A DNA stretch of 64,000 nt from Branchiostoma lanceolatum (Eukaryota > Chordata > Leptocardii > Amphioxiformes > Branchiostomatidae), in assembly GCF_035083965.1 (NCBI RefSeq), contig NC_089724.1, positions 7,418,501 through 7,482,500 on the forward strand. Reading direction: 5' to 3'. The position numbers and the translations under genes were made by a program. Of the stretch, positions 45,948 through 57,979 are shown piece after piece (position 1 is the stretch's first letter; every line of letters begins with the position of its first letter). Under the pieces are notes generated by a model that was not told where the DNA came from, did not search any database, and saw only the letters and a list, made by a program, of their open reading frames with translations.

Positions 45948-48900
45948 ATGGGCTGCTGTTCGGGTATCATCAGAGTACTGCTCTTCGTCTTCAACTTTGT
46001 GTTTTGGGTGAGTACCACTAGTTCACGCAGTCCTTCCTAACACCAACGGTCTGTTAGCTGTTGCGGATGGTTGAAGTCCACATGTTCTTTTTAGTTAAAT
46101 TTACATACTAGTTAGTTTTGTATTTGTTGTGACATATCAAAATTTGTGGTGTGAAAATCGTTCCGGGTTGAAATTGAGCAAGGTGTCGGTCAGAAGATAT
46201 CTGTTGAGAGTATGCTTTTCATTTTCCATCCTGATCTTCGTATGGCGAATGTTGAAAGGAATTTCAAAACATATCACATTGTAATTCTTTATTCATGCAT
46301 CGTCTTTTAGACATGGTAGAAATTTAATACAAAACGTAATGTAAGAGAACAGACGAGGAAATCATTCGATCAGCCAAGGACCTTTCAGGGGGAAGCGGTA
46401 GTAGCACCGTGGGGGTGTAAACGTGTTGTGGTATCTGAGCAACCATGCAATGTTTACCTGCCTTAGCAGCGGACAAAGTGATACCATGCAATGTTGCCAA
46501 TGGCATTTGTCGACGTAGAATGTTCGTTGATGTCGTTTAGAATTGGTCTGTCGCTGTGGTGGTCAGATCAGACCAACTGGAAGTGAAAACATATTGTGTT
46601 GTTTCAATTGGACGACATTATTCAAATGTTTATCATCATGGCGTATGTCCATCTTGGACAAAGTCAGTAACGAACCAAAACACGCAAAAACAACCAACGA
46701 CCGTCGACTACACAATAGCTCAATGTTGGCATGTATTAGTCATAGACTGCAGTTGCACGGACACGGAAGTACATGGAAGGAGAAGTCTTTCAATATACAC
46801 GGAAAAAAGAAGTCTTTCAAAATACACAGAAGGAGAAGTCTTTCAAAGTACACGGAAGGAGAAGACGAAAACCATTCCTTCTTGAAGTTCCTTTCTGCAC
46901 CTTTATAATGATTTATAAATAATACAAATTTGTACACCAGTTCATACGATTAGGTAAGCGTACTGTCCATCTTTGGGCATAGGTCACGGAAAAGATTCCT
47001 CCATCTCATGCAGTGATGCTTTATACGTAGCGGTAGTAAAAAGACACCAGTACAAGTAGCAACCGTTATTGTTCCCAGACAATTAGGAAGTATAAACAGA
47101 GATTGAAGTTCAAACTGATCTCCAAGCTGATCTATCGGTATCTTTGCCATCGATAGATCTGCTTGGAGATTAGTTCAAACGTCTTGTCACAGTCATGGAA
47201 CATGGCATAACCTATCCTCTTTTGCCTCTCAGCTGGTAGGTCTTGCCCTGCTAGGTATCGGGATCTGGCTGTTGGTAGATCCGGCCAGTAAGGCCATCCA
47301 GAGCGTCCTGTCGTTCTATGGCATCGCGGTGTACATCATCATCGCGGCGGGCGCCATCACCACGGTGGTCGGCTTCCTGGGCTGCTGTGGGGCCTGCAAG
47401 GAGAGCAAGTGTCTCCTCATCATGGTAAGTAATGTTTCAATTGATCAATATATAGATCAGTCAGTCGGGGACAGTATGAATGTTTTGAATAGATAGATAA
47501 ACATCATGGTATAGATTCTCTAATCAGAAGCAGTCAAATTCAGTGTACAATAATATTTCAAACGTTACTGATAAAACCCTCCGACCTTTCGTATTCAATA
47601 CCTTATCATAACTCATCTTAATTTTTGGAACAAAGGAACACTTTATCCCCTTATTCATCAGGATTGCCAAATGAGACGTGAGGTAACAGATGATGGTTAA
47701 AATTTATCACACGCTCGTAGAGCCAGATCTCACCAGAAGGTAATGTTGACGATGACCAATGAGTGGAAAAGATTGTCAAAAATGATTGAAAAATTGGACA
47801 TGCTTCAGTCTCAGACCATATTCACTGTAAATGTTTTTCTATCCTGCAGTTTTCGATATTCCTCGGGATCATCTTTGCCGTGGAGGTCGCTGCTGGCATC
47901 GTGGCTATCGTTCAAAGAGGTCTGCTGTCAGATCTGATTACCGACAGCTTTGCCGACATCTTAACACAAGGGCAGAACTTGGAAAGCGTGCCAGCATTGG
48001 TCCTAAGTGGTGTCACAGCCATGCAGACCGGGGTAAGACGTTATGGCTCGTCGTTATTGTTGTTATACTAGTTTGGCAGGAGGGCACCACAGAAAGATGA
48101 TCAGATCAAATGTTGTTAATTCTGATGATATAGACTACAGGGCAACTTTCTTATAAACGGACGAAAACAGCAATTCGGTTATGATTTGCTTTAAACAATT
48201 GTCAAGCAACTTAGCATGTAGTACTACATGTGCTATCTGCTGTAGAATATTTCGCTTCCGATTATCAACAACGATACGTAAAGACGTTTTCATTCTCATC
48301 TAGATAACTCCAGAAACATTATTATTTTTGATTTTGTTTGTAACAGGTTGGTCATGTCACTGGGTAGTGCCTTCTCCAGGCTTGGCCGCACAGCATTTTG
48401 ATAACTCACATAAAGATGCCGTTTGTACTTTTATCTCAAAGTTGTAAATAATACGATTGTCTGTTTCCAGCTCAAATGCTGTGGACTCAATGCCACGAGT
48501 AATTGGGCAAACCCAGGCGTTGCCGAAGGTTGCTCCTGCCCGGTTCCCACACAAGGTTAGTTGAGTTGAAGATCTGTTAAATTCAGAGTTCAAAATCTGA
48601 TAAACGCAGCGTGAATGGAGTGTTCTTAGTCCAGATATAACCAGTTTATAGATTGCAGTGGTTAACATGGTTGATTAACCAATAAATGAACCTAGAAATC
48701 ATCTCATCATCAAAAAAATGTATTTTTGGTTCATTCCTCATTTATTAGGGACTTTAAGATGAAATAAAATCATCTTTAATTCCTTTGATTTTCATAAGCT
48801 TTTGAGACATAATGTTTATCTTCAAAGTATTTGAAATCAAACTTCTTCAACTGCCAAATAGCTCAAACTCAACTACGCCATTCACTTCACTGCATACTGT

Positions 48901-50766
48901 TATCAACATACTGTTCTAGAGCAATAGCATGCATATCATTTGATAGATTTTTTTCTACTGTTAGTCATAGGTTAGATTAGTTCTTCATATTTGTTAGCCA
49001 TTCGCAATTGTTCAGCTATCGTTTGCGTAAGTTTCTCTTTCTTGCCTTTAATGCCCACGGTCTTGATGACGACCATTTTGGCATGTTGGGAAAGTCGTGT
49101 AAAGTGCCTTTCCTAAGGGCACAGGATCCGTGACACCGCAGGATTCTAACCCGGGACCCCTTGGTTCTGAGCGGAACACGCTGCCGTTGCGCCACACGAC
49201 CCCATAAGTTGCCATACATTGTACCAGTCACAATTCACAGTCGCGCATCTTCTTCTTCACTCGTTTATTTAGCTCTGCCCACAGCTCTACCCGGCATCAC
49301 CACGCCTGGACCTACTACTGCACCTGGAACAACTACAAGTGTGGTTATGACAACTTCCAACGGCTCCGCACCCATCACTGTAGCACCTGGCGGCGGCGGT
49401 GGGGGTCAGGATCCGAACTCCTGTGTAGGAGGATTGTACCCGGTAAGTGTGACATAACCTTTAGCATGGATAGATGTTATTAGATTAAAACAATATTTCC
49501 GATCTTTGGCTAAGAGTATCTAGAAGACCTAAAAAAAAGCACATTCCTCCCAGAATCACAAAACCCACTAATCATCAAAAACGTGGGACTTTTTATTAGC
49601 CACTGTCTCAAAAGAAGAAGTCAATCCCCTCAGTAACCTGTAGAAATATAGGTTATATGTATAGAATAGACACTTGTTACCCTTGTTACCCTTTTACTGT
49701 TTGTAACCTTGCAATTAGCCTTCGACAATAAATTTGCAAATTTAAGTTATCATTAAGTCTCACATCGTGACGTTGAGATTCTGAAAATCACTTCTTTTTC
49801 TATTCCTACCAATTGTTATGATATTTCGTTGATTTTTAGGCGAAAATGTCCAAAAATAAAATCATTCTAGATCTAGCAAAGTTGATCATTGGTGCAGTAA
49901 ATCAACATGTCGTTTTTTAATGTTACCCTTGATTGAAATAACGGATGTGATAGGTTTAACTTGGTTTGAGCCATCATGACTATGTGTACACACCATAGTC
50001 TACAAAAAGCATGCTTGAATGACACATGGTAAACATTATCAGTCAATTGCAAAGCTAAGTGTATGATAAAAGCTAAGACGCTTTAGTTGTTTATAGCTAA
50101 GACATCACACATACTATCCTATATCGTGTAGCCACCTTTTGTACTGTTTCTACATGTTAATTTCCTTATGATTAAAAGTCTGTTATTTGTCGCTACTCTC
50201 TCACAGCCATGCGAAGGCAAGTTGCAGACCTTCCTTGAAGACAACTTCCTGATTGTTGGTGTGTCAGCTCTGGTGTTCTCCGTCGTCCAGGTACGTACAT
50301 AACCATGGCAGCAAACAAACAAACAAACAAACAAACAAACAAACAAACAAACAAAAAACGTTTCATCAATTTAGATTTGAAACACGTCGAGTTTAATTAT
50401 CATTTATGTGAGGCAATAATATGTATCTCAGGGAGCACCATATCAAAGGATTTCGAACGTGTGCAAAAAAGCATCCCATTTTGCAATGTAGCAATTTGCA
50501 AAAATGCCGTTTGATTGCAGATGTCTGTCACTGTGAATTCAAGATAGTACCCCATAAAGAAACCACATTTTATCTTTCTGTTGTTAAACGCTTGCTGGTA
50601 GATTACATTCACCTGTTGGCCGATTAGTCCTTGCCTATCAACTTTGTTATTAATCACACGTACTTGGCCATTAATGTTTCGTTTGTTATTATTTCAGATT
50701 ATTGGAATCTGCTTCTCCTGCATCGTCATCAAAACCCAAAATGCAGTTGAATCAGTCCCGGCTTAG
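45948..50766 (+). CDS. Tetraspanin (gene D) with Thr/Pro-rich loop exon
   Basis: Seven exons: 45948-46007, 47233-47424, 47850-48032, 48471-48555, 49273-49442, 50207-50290 and 50698-50766, giving 280 residues. Starts MGCCSGIIRV. Exon 2 has FLGCCGACKESKC. Exon 3 (183 bp) equals exons 3+4 of genes B and C fused (75+108). Exon 4 has KCCGLNATSNW and GCSC. Exon 5 adds 56 residues rich in Thr, Pro and Gly (TTPGPTTAPGTTTS, then a six-glycine run), probably O-glycosylated, before SC. Exons 6-7 give PCEGK, the fourth helix and the end VESVPA. All junctions fit (phases 0, 0, 0, 1, 0, 0). Confidence 0.93.
46770..46865 (+). repeat. 27-bp tandem repeat
   Basis: Three to four copies of a unit with AGAAGTCTTTCAA (at 46781, 46808 and 46834) and TACACGGAAGG. 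Intron 1 of gene D. Confidence 0.8.
47108..47179. repeat. Palindrome with CTAATCTCCAAGCAGATC ends
   Basis: The arms are self-complementary over about 30 bp. They match the termini of the nested element at 59704-59850, so this is an internally deleted copy. It lies shortly before exon 2 of gene D. Confidence 0.7.
49076..49204 (-). mobile_element. tRNA-derived SINE head, minus strand
   Basis: Minus strand A box TGGCGCAACGGCAGCG and B box GGGTTAGAATCCTGC, then GGAAAGGCACTTTACACGAC. It ends 68 bp before the Thr/Pro-rich exon 5 of gene D. Confidence 0.75.
50308..50356 (+). repeat. (CAAA)n microsatellite
   Basis: About twelve CAAA units in intron 6 of gene D. Confidence 0.95.
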
Positions 50767-51609
50767 AGGAGTGTAAAGCACATACAAGTTAAATCTGGTT
50801 GTAAAATGACAGCCAACAACCCACACATTAAAACAGATATAACATTGTTCCTCCATATTAAAAGTTGGTACATGTAACAGCAAAATGTAGCACTTACTAT
50901 TTTTGCATTGAGAGATTTACTTCCTGACGTATACAAATATATGTATATTGATCATAATGATAAATTATTTCAATTTAGCATGGTTATCGCAATACAGGAA
51001 TGCACCTATATGCTTTTATTCGAGTTATAACAAAATTCACCTGAACGTTTTATGTATTATATCATATGGTCGAGATATTCAGATAAACACGATGTGCCGG
51101 CGTGAAGGATTTTCAAAGTAGGGAAAAACTCTAGTAAAACTATTTGAAATAGTAACAACTTTTAATCCAATCCAATTTACACCGCCTGAAAAAGTATCCT
51201 TTACTCATTTTGACCACATGTTTCGACCATCCAGTGTTCAGTGTTGTGATAGATTTAGTTTCATAGGTACATATACATCGTGTTGATCAGCAATACTCAA
51301 ATGTACATGTGTGGCTGTTCGACTTTGGACATAAGATGTTGTCTTCTAAAAGTGGAATATTTCTTATGAGTGCATCAATTTTTCGATGGTCTTTGATATA
51401 GCTTCTCTCACCTGTATAAATATCTAATACGCTATTTGACTTCATGTTTCCCATATTTGGTGTTCAGTGTGATATTCGTAAATATACATTATGTTGTTCA
51501 GCAATATTGTAACTCGAATGTGCTGTTGTTCGACTTTGGACATATAATGTTGTCTTGTAAGAGTGTATTGTCTGTTGTTATAAGTTTACACTCTGTTGTT
51601 GGTATTTAC

Positions 51610-51615
51610 AATAAA
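51610..51615 (+). terminator. Polyadenylation signal of gene D
   Basis: AATAAA about 840 bp after the stop codon, at the end of an AT-rich stretch. Earlier weak signals are possible. Confidence 0.4.
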
Positions 51616-51639
51616 CGATTTCAAATTGGAATAATATTT

Positions 51640-52839
51640 TTGTCTGTTCAATCAATGATGGTATAAAACAAAGAGTGAAGTTTGACAAGGGCATGAAGCA
51701 CAAGCTTTCCCTGAACCTGGAAGCAAGCAAATTTCCAGTAATATATAAAACATACATTTTTTTTTTAGCATTTCAAATTCAAAATTTATACAACTTAATT
51801 TCAATAAGCAAGTGGTTTGGCCTCAGCGCTCAAGCAAATCTCACGTAAAACATACATTTTTTTAGCATTTCAAGACAAACTTTGCACATATTGATTTTAT
51901 AAAGCAAGGATTACGCCACTACAAGTCCCTGCCCGTACGTATGATGTGATTGTATAGTGAACTTTGTCGTGTAAACTGTGGCATGGATACCAGACCCTTC
52001 GGGCTAGACGATGGCACCTTTTTGGCCGTGGGAGCACATCATACGCGATATAGATTTTGCACCCGGTCACTCTTGGCAGCCGATCTCTGATATCTATCAC
52101 GAGAGACATAATTAGGGGCCGTGTACTTAGTGCGGTGGCGGGGCAATTTGCTTCCCTGGCCGAAGAATTAGTAACTGTAGCGCGGTGGTCTGGTACCCGG
52201 GCTAGGTAAAGTGTCGATCACAGTTCGCCTGTCCGGTCGTCTGCGGTTCGGCCTCAGCCTGACCCGGAGAACGACTTATCAATAGTCACACTGTCATTGA
52301 TTAACTCGTGTATAAGTAAGGTAAAGTAGAGTTTGTCGTTGCTGCCAGGCAACGTGCAGACGAATTTAAATCGGACAGGACGTTGTCGTGCCAGCTAATA
52401 CTGTATAAAGGGATATGCGTACAGAATATGTGCGGCATTTTGACACTCTGCCCGTTATTGCTGGCAAATTCTGACGTGAGGGCAAAATAATGTTGCTAAT
52501 GTATCGCCCAAAGTCGTGGCGTCAACTCCCTCTACCGTACAGTGACGTTGCAATAGCAATCGAAAATCTTTATTGTGCATTATGTTGATGAACATTAGGC
52601 ACAATATAAACCAAATGACAATAACTCAGGGGAACGTTTGAAACTTCAAAATTTTATCCAGTTGCTGGAGTGACCGTAGTTTACTACATTTATACCCTAT
52701 CGGGCTAAGCACAAGCATGCAAATACAAATTTTAAATAACATTTGAAAAATAGTATTAGAAGTCCTATCAGTGTCTTTATATAAACTTTTTAGAACCAAT
52801 GTTAACGTTTTAAAAAACGTTAGTATTGTTCTAATACGC
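51640..52839. other. Spacer without supported gene
   Basis: Holds a GC-richer patch at about 51900-52270 that may be an old tRNA-derived element (no clean A and B boxes). A CTTTATTGTGCATTAT stretch near 52569 is also seen at 60720, and a lone ATTTTATCCAGTTGCT piece of a Penelope-like end lies near 52650. Confidence 0.35.
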
Positions 52840-52880
52840 CAAAAATAATTACTCAAGCAACTGGATAAGATTTTGAAACA

Positions 52881-52922
52881 GTCAGACGTTTCAGACAGTA
52901 TCCACTGTCTTTCGTCAGTGAC
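52881..52922 (-). ncRNA. Hammerhead-ribozyme-like motif, left end
   Basis: Minus strand: GTCA, core CTGACGA, stem II AGACAG with CTGTCT, then GAAAC, GTC and TGAC. This mirrors the motif at 53759-53800, so the two face each other. Confidence 0.5.
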
Positions 52923-53066
52923 TAACGATAGGACTGAGAACACCAGGTTTTATACCAAAACTCTGACCAGTCTAAGTCTGACCAGTTTAAGGTTTTATAC
53001 CAAAACTCTGACCAGGTTTTATACCAAAACTCTGACCAGTCTAAGAAAACACTCAAGTGCAGACCA

Positions 53067-53591
53067 TTGACCAACAGAAACAAGGTCAACATTACCATTC
53101 CCTACGTCCAAGGGGTATCGGAAAAACTCAGACGTATCTTCCAAAACTTCAACATTGCCACTAACTTCAAACCTCACTCAACTCTCAGGCAGAAACTAGT
53201 CCATCCAAAAGACAGGCCTGAAAAAGGCATCAAAGCCAATGTCATCTACAAACTGAAATGTGAGGAATCGAACTGCAATAACATGTACATTATGGAGACA
53301 AGTCGACCACTAAAAGAAAGGTACAAGGAACATTGCAGAAAGAGCGCTAACCGCTACTCCTCTGTCATTTACCACCATCTAAAACACAACCAGGGACACT
53401 CATTCAATCTCGAATCCACGGACATCCTAGATCGTGAAGAACGCTGGTTCGAACGGGGAATTAGAGAAGCAATATATGAGAGGATGTACAACCCCGCCCT
53501 CAACAGGAAAGGGGGTCTACGCGTTCAACTTTCAGGCACCTGGGATAATGCACTGCCCACCACCCCCCACCCCCGGACAAGCAACATTTAG
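53067..53591 (+). pseudogene. GIY-YIG endonuclease remnant
   Basis: An open frame, without its RT part, contains VIYKLKCEESNCNNMYIMET, then RPLKERYKEHCRKSANRYS and a C-terminal ERWFERGIREAIY. This is the nuclease layout found at the C-terminus of Penelope-like proteins. It is a fossil fragment. Confidence 0.8.
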
Positions 53592-53758
53592 TTACTGTAC
53601 TAGAACAACAGTAGCTAATTGAACTATTGGCATAAACTTTGTCTTGAATTAATCTTCTTTTTAAAGACTACTTCAAGACATCCTAAATTGTCTTTACCTC
53701 ATTAACATATCTATTCAGAGTTTTGGTATAAAACCTGGTGTTCTCAGTCCTATCGTTA

Positions 53759-53800
53759 GTCACTGACGAAAGACAGTGGATACTGTCTGAAACGTCTGAC
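53759..53800 (+). ncRNA. Hammerhead-ribozyme-like motif, right end
   Basis: Stem I arms GTCA (53759-53762) and TGAC (53797-53800), core CTGACGA (53763-53769), one extra A, stem II AGACAG (53771-53776) with CTGTCT (53783-53788) and loop TGGATA. Then come GAAA, C, and GTC before the predicted cleavage. Stem III is only one or two pairs, a form reported for Penelope-like elements and thought to act as a dimer. Confidence 0.55.
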
Positions 53801-53870
53801 TGTTTCAAAATCTTATCCAGTTGCTTGAGTAATTATTTTTGGCGTATCTTATTACCTGGATGTCTAACCT

Positions 53871-55107
53871 TCATCAACGTATTGTTCTGATACATAGGTT
53901 CGGCTTCTTCTCGTCTCTTTGTGATGTTAGAACTATGGGTATGATTTTGTCAATACTGTGGAAATGTTCCAATGATATGACTTAAGAGAATATTCCTATC
54001 GTTATTATATAAACTACAATCAACAATAAAGTGGACTTCATCTTTTACCTTATTCAAGTTACAAAATTGACGACTTGTTTGCTCCAGTGGTGTGCGGTTG
54101 TGCCGTACTGAATCGATACGGAGTTTGTGAAAGCTGATTCGTAGTTTGGTGATTATAACACTGATGTGTAAATAATACAATACTTTGCGTCCTGTCAGAC
54201 AGGACACAGCTACCTACCTACCAACTCTACAGACGGGAGTAATGTGATAAAACACATAGTTGCTGCAGTCTTCAAAGCAGCCGCTTGGTGCCGCTTTCGC
54301 CAGGGGCGGCAGGTATTCCCCAAGGCCACAATAAAGAAATCGGTCAGACGAGCGAGCCGCAAATTTAGATAATCAGGTCTAGCGCAAGATAGGCATGTAC
54401 AGGACACATGATATAATTTTTTTCAAATAAAAGGGCGAGATGTGAATCATAAGGATAACCTTTATGAAGATAGTAATGAGAATCAATATGATTAAGCACG
54501 GGTAAATTTTATCTAACCTTTTGGCCATAGCCACTTTTCCCAGCGGTCCAGTGAAGTTCGAGTGGGGTCACAGGGATAGCATTAATAACTGATTAATCAA
54601 ATAAATGAATAGATGAATAACAACGTGTCCGATTTATTTGTATTCTATTTACACAAAAAAAATGGCCTACCCGGTACCCCTGTCGTTTTTAGCACTATAT
54701 ACTGCTTCTGTCCTAGCATACCATACCATCGGGAGCTCCCCGGTATCTCTTCGGGAGTAATAACCGACCGCCCAGGCAGACTATAGCGCGCACGGGGGTT
54801 GTTTCACGGGCTTGGCTGCCGATAACTCGATAGGCTTCGCCTTGCAAAGACAGGCTGACAGAAACAGTCAGACGCTTTGAATTTGATACCAGACATGGCA
54901 AACTGGGCCTGGTAAAACGCCCCTAAGCCGACCCGTAGAGACTGGTGACCAGGTTATTTCTGCCCTTATTGTTTTTCGTCATTCACAGATTGTTACATAT
55001 AGAGGTTTAACGTTACAGGTTCACCAGACAGGTCAAGCATCTCCGCCGCTGGGAGTCTAACATATCACCGAGCACAGAACGCCAACATCGCGGCAGGGTA
55101 TGTTTAC
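53871..55107. other. Spacer without supported gene
   Basis: Mixed composition with GC-richer patches at about 54230-54370 and 54720-54960. No exon edges or clear repeat boundaries were seen. Confidence 0.3.
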
Positions 55108-55526
55108 TTAGGCCATGTTGATGTGATTATATGGATGACGTCCTCGCGCGCATCAATTTTTGTATGTTTCGAAAAAAAGGAAGTTTTCGGCCATACTGCA
55201 AATCGGACAAAGCAGCTGCAAAATGAGAAACTATATGCTGTAGATTAAAAAAAAGGATATTTCGGAAAACGGATACTTATGTTGTAGAATGCCAAAGTCA
55301 ATTCCAAAGTCAAAGAAGAAGATGTCAAAGAACGAAAATGAAGAATATGTTATTCGGTATACCATAGAGTATGTTGAGTTTTGTTCATCCTTCCTGACCA
55401 CACAGATTTCAAATAGAATGGATTGGAGCTTTTTTTTTGCCAAACCTATTCTTTTATTCGCAGGCTTGCGTCGGTTTTGGGGTTCGCAGAGGATGTCATC
55501 CATATGATCACATCAACATGACCTTA
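55108..55526. repeat. MITE, third copy of the TTAGGCCA family
   Basis: Termini TTAGGCCATGTTGATGTGAT and ATCACATCAACATGACC. It shares ATATTTCGGAAAACGGATAC and the GTCAATTCCAAAGTC block with the other two copies. Confidence 0.8.
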
Positions 55527-55752
55527 CCCTTGACTCAAATAACACCCATGGGAGGAAGTGTTGTGATACTGAGGTTTCGACAGACGGCAAATGGCAATGC
55601 TGAAAGTAAACATTTGCAATGTCACTGATGGTATCTCATTTGTTCTTCTTTACACATAGATAGTTTAAAGCTCAAAACTTGAACTGAGCTCAGAAGACTA
55701 AACATAATTTGCTTCAATTCCCTACTGTTTACCGTTTCAAGCACGTTCTCAT

Positions 55753-55833
55753 ATTCTCCAGGCAAAGGTTTCGGTCAAGTGGGTTAGGAGTGTCCGGGAT
55801 TTCTAACGTTTCTCTCCCTCTGCTTGGAGTATT
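55753..55833. repeat. CTCCAAGCAGAGG hairpin family, short copy
   Basis: ATTCTCCAGGCAAAGGTTTC at the left and CCTCTGCTTGGAGTAT at the right, with an internal GTCCGGGATTT block shared with other members. Confidence 0.65.
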
Positions 55834-55864
55834 ACGTCCGCATCCATACTGGTGTTTCTACACT

Positions 55865-55931
55865 AGCCTGGAGTCCAGCCTTCTTAGATTTAGTCCGCTA
55901 CCCAAACTGGGCTAATGCTGGACTCCAGGCT
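55865..55931. repeat. Short hairpin with AGCCTGGAGTCCAGC arms
   Basis: The 15-bp arms AGCCTGGAGTCCAGC and GCTGGACTCCAGGCT enclose about 37 bp. Related arms flank the element at 59220-59399. Confidence 0.75.
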
Positions 55932-56313
55932 TTTTCTACACCCCATGGCCCCCGCCTTTTCGACGCAAGTCGTCGTTGTGTCATGTTTCTATCCGAGTGT
56001 GCCTCGAAAGTGGAACTGCAAAATTATTGAAAAGACGACGTGATCACAAGCCTGTAAAAACAAGCAGAAAAGAAGTGGTTTCGAATTCCGAAACGGAAAC
56101 TCAGATAATGAAAGCTACACAATAACAGAATAATGGGTCGTTTCTGAGCTCACAAGCGTCGTGCCTTCCTGAAATCTGAGTGTAACTAAGTGTGGAAAAC
56201 CTTTAACAAAAAATATCAATTATTATGTTAAGCAAACGGTGTTGAACTGCCACAGTAAACGATCTACAGGAGAACACACAAACAATTCTTGGTGACATAC
56301 GTCAAGTTTAGAT

Positions 56314-56513
56314 TCTACCAGTCTCCACGGGTCGCTGGGAAAATAGTAGAAATTGGCCAAATAGAGTCAACTGTATGAAGGGAGTCGGCTATGGAGATAG
56401 GGTCCAATGTTGCAACCCTGCGGATGGGAAAGTTATTCTCTATGGCCAAAGTCCCCCGGCAAATGTTCTCTCTATAGCCGACGCGGTTAGTCAGACTGTC
56501 TGGTAGAGACTAC
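56314..56513. repeat. Repeat with CTACCAG..CTGGTAG ends
   Basis: About 200 bp, closely matched at 61320-61517 (GGTCGCTGGGAAAATAGTAG, AAGTCCCCCGGCAAATGTTC). The ends TCTACCAG and CTGGTAGAGACTAC are imperfectly inverted. Confidence 0.8.
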
Positions 56514-56887
56514 GTCATGTTGTGCTTTTTACATATTTGTCTTGTAGTATCCACAAACAGAGGCAAGCTAAGTTTATTTATGTGCCTATACAAATCAACG
56601 ACCACCTCTCTCTCTCTCCAACCCTACAAACGTTTCCAATGGAATAGCTCTTGCTGTCAGTAAGTCGACACTGAGAGACAGCCCTTGAATAGTAAAATAT
56701 ATAATCAGGCGACCTGTGCCTAGCCGTTTGAGGCCTGAATGTACAATGTGGTATTAAATTAAGCGTCAGACGGTTACTATTGAAAAGTCGTATCCTTAGA
56801 ATCCTACCGATTTCGTCTTTCCAAAAAAGATTAAAATCAAATTTGTCCTTCAGTATGCTTTGTTTCTCAAGTAAGAATTCGAAATAT

Positions 56888-57095
56888 TATTCTGTAAATA
56901 TGCAGAAATTTTCGCGGGAATTTAATTTCGCGGTAAGGAGGATCGCGGTGGTTTTGAGTTCGCGTTTGAAACAACAGCAGCGCTACTGTCACACAACGGA
57001 ACGGCTTTTCGCGATGGTTTTAAATTCGCGGTAAAGAGTTCACCGCGGATATCGCGAACATAAAATCACCGCGAACATTTCTGCATTTACGGTTA
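56888..57095. repeat. MITE with TNCTGTAAATGCA ends (copy 2)
   Basis: Same family as 4630-4841: GTTCGCGTTTGAAACAACAG, GCGCTACTGTCACAC, AAGAGTTCACCGCGG and a terminal TTTCTGCATTTAC. Confidence 0.8.
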
Positions 57096-57979
57096 CTCAG
57101 ATCTGTCTCTAGGCTTGAACGCCCGGCCAAGCAGAGTTCCTCCGATACCCGAAAGATTTACCACTTTGTTTTGCTGACCATGACCTTCTGATCACATGAT
57201 AACAAATTGCAAGGGGCGCTTCGTTAATGCTCATTGTTTAAATCAAGGAGGTTGAGCATCCTCTGCAGTTTTACTAATTCTTAGGGAGTTAAACCAACGC
57301 TTGCAGTATGCTATAATGGAAAGGAGAGTATATAACTAATTATATGGCAAAAAAAGAAAAGAACAAAAAGGAAACATGATTTGCGTACACTATTAGCATA
57401 TAACCTGCTATACTGCAAGTAGACTTTGACGGGGCAACATACAGAGCAACAATCTTTATCGTATAATTATAATCACAACAAAAGAACAGCGACTTTCGTA
57501 AGGTCTTCTACAAGTATACATACATACAAACAAACAATTACAAGTGGATACAAATGAATCCTAAAGAACATGTGGCATTTGCTGTCGTCAGAAAAGAAGG
57601 ACATCTTTAGATCCTATTGGAAAGGTTTGGACTGCTTTCAATGCATTTCGTTCAATGCATGTGCGCAACTGAAAGAGACTAGGCAGCTATACACATAGGT
57701 TTGAATGCCAGGCTACATTTCAAAAGCCTAACGACGAGGCACCTCACTCTGACTTGCTCCACGAAACAATTTGAATCGGCCAGCCGGTTTCGGACAGACG
57801 ACCCCTGACATCCTCTATGTAGGGGGGCGTCGATGACGTGTTAGTTTCCCGCCCTCATGTTCCCCTGACCCAACAGGAAAGGTTTCAGTCAGTAAACGAC
57901 CAGAGGAGCAACAAGACGTGCCCAACTCTCCCGCCTTTCTTACCCCACTTCTTCAAGTTCGAGCCAAGAGATACTCAAC
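57096..57979. other. Upstream region of tetraspanin E
   Basis: Holds one member (about 57446-57545) of a repeat pair with 62270-62350, sharing CAACAATCTTTAT, ACAGCGACTTTCGTAAGGTC and TTCTACAA. No TATA box is evident before the ATG at 57980. Confidence 0.4.

Larger units (their letters stand above)
52840..53870 (+). mobile_element. Broken Penelope-like element with inverted ends
   Basis: Ends of about 140 bp are inverted copies (TACGCCAAAAATAATTACTC to GTTTTATACC, mirrored at 53724-53849). Only the C-terminal part of the coding region remains between them. The left end has a small tandem array of ACCAAAACTCTGACC. It is of a different lineage from the element at 19999-23799, and older. Confidence 0.85.
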
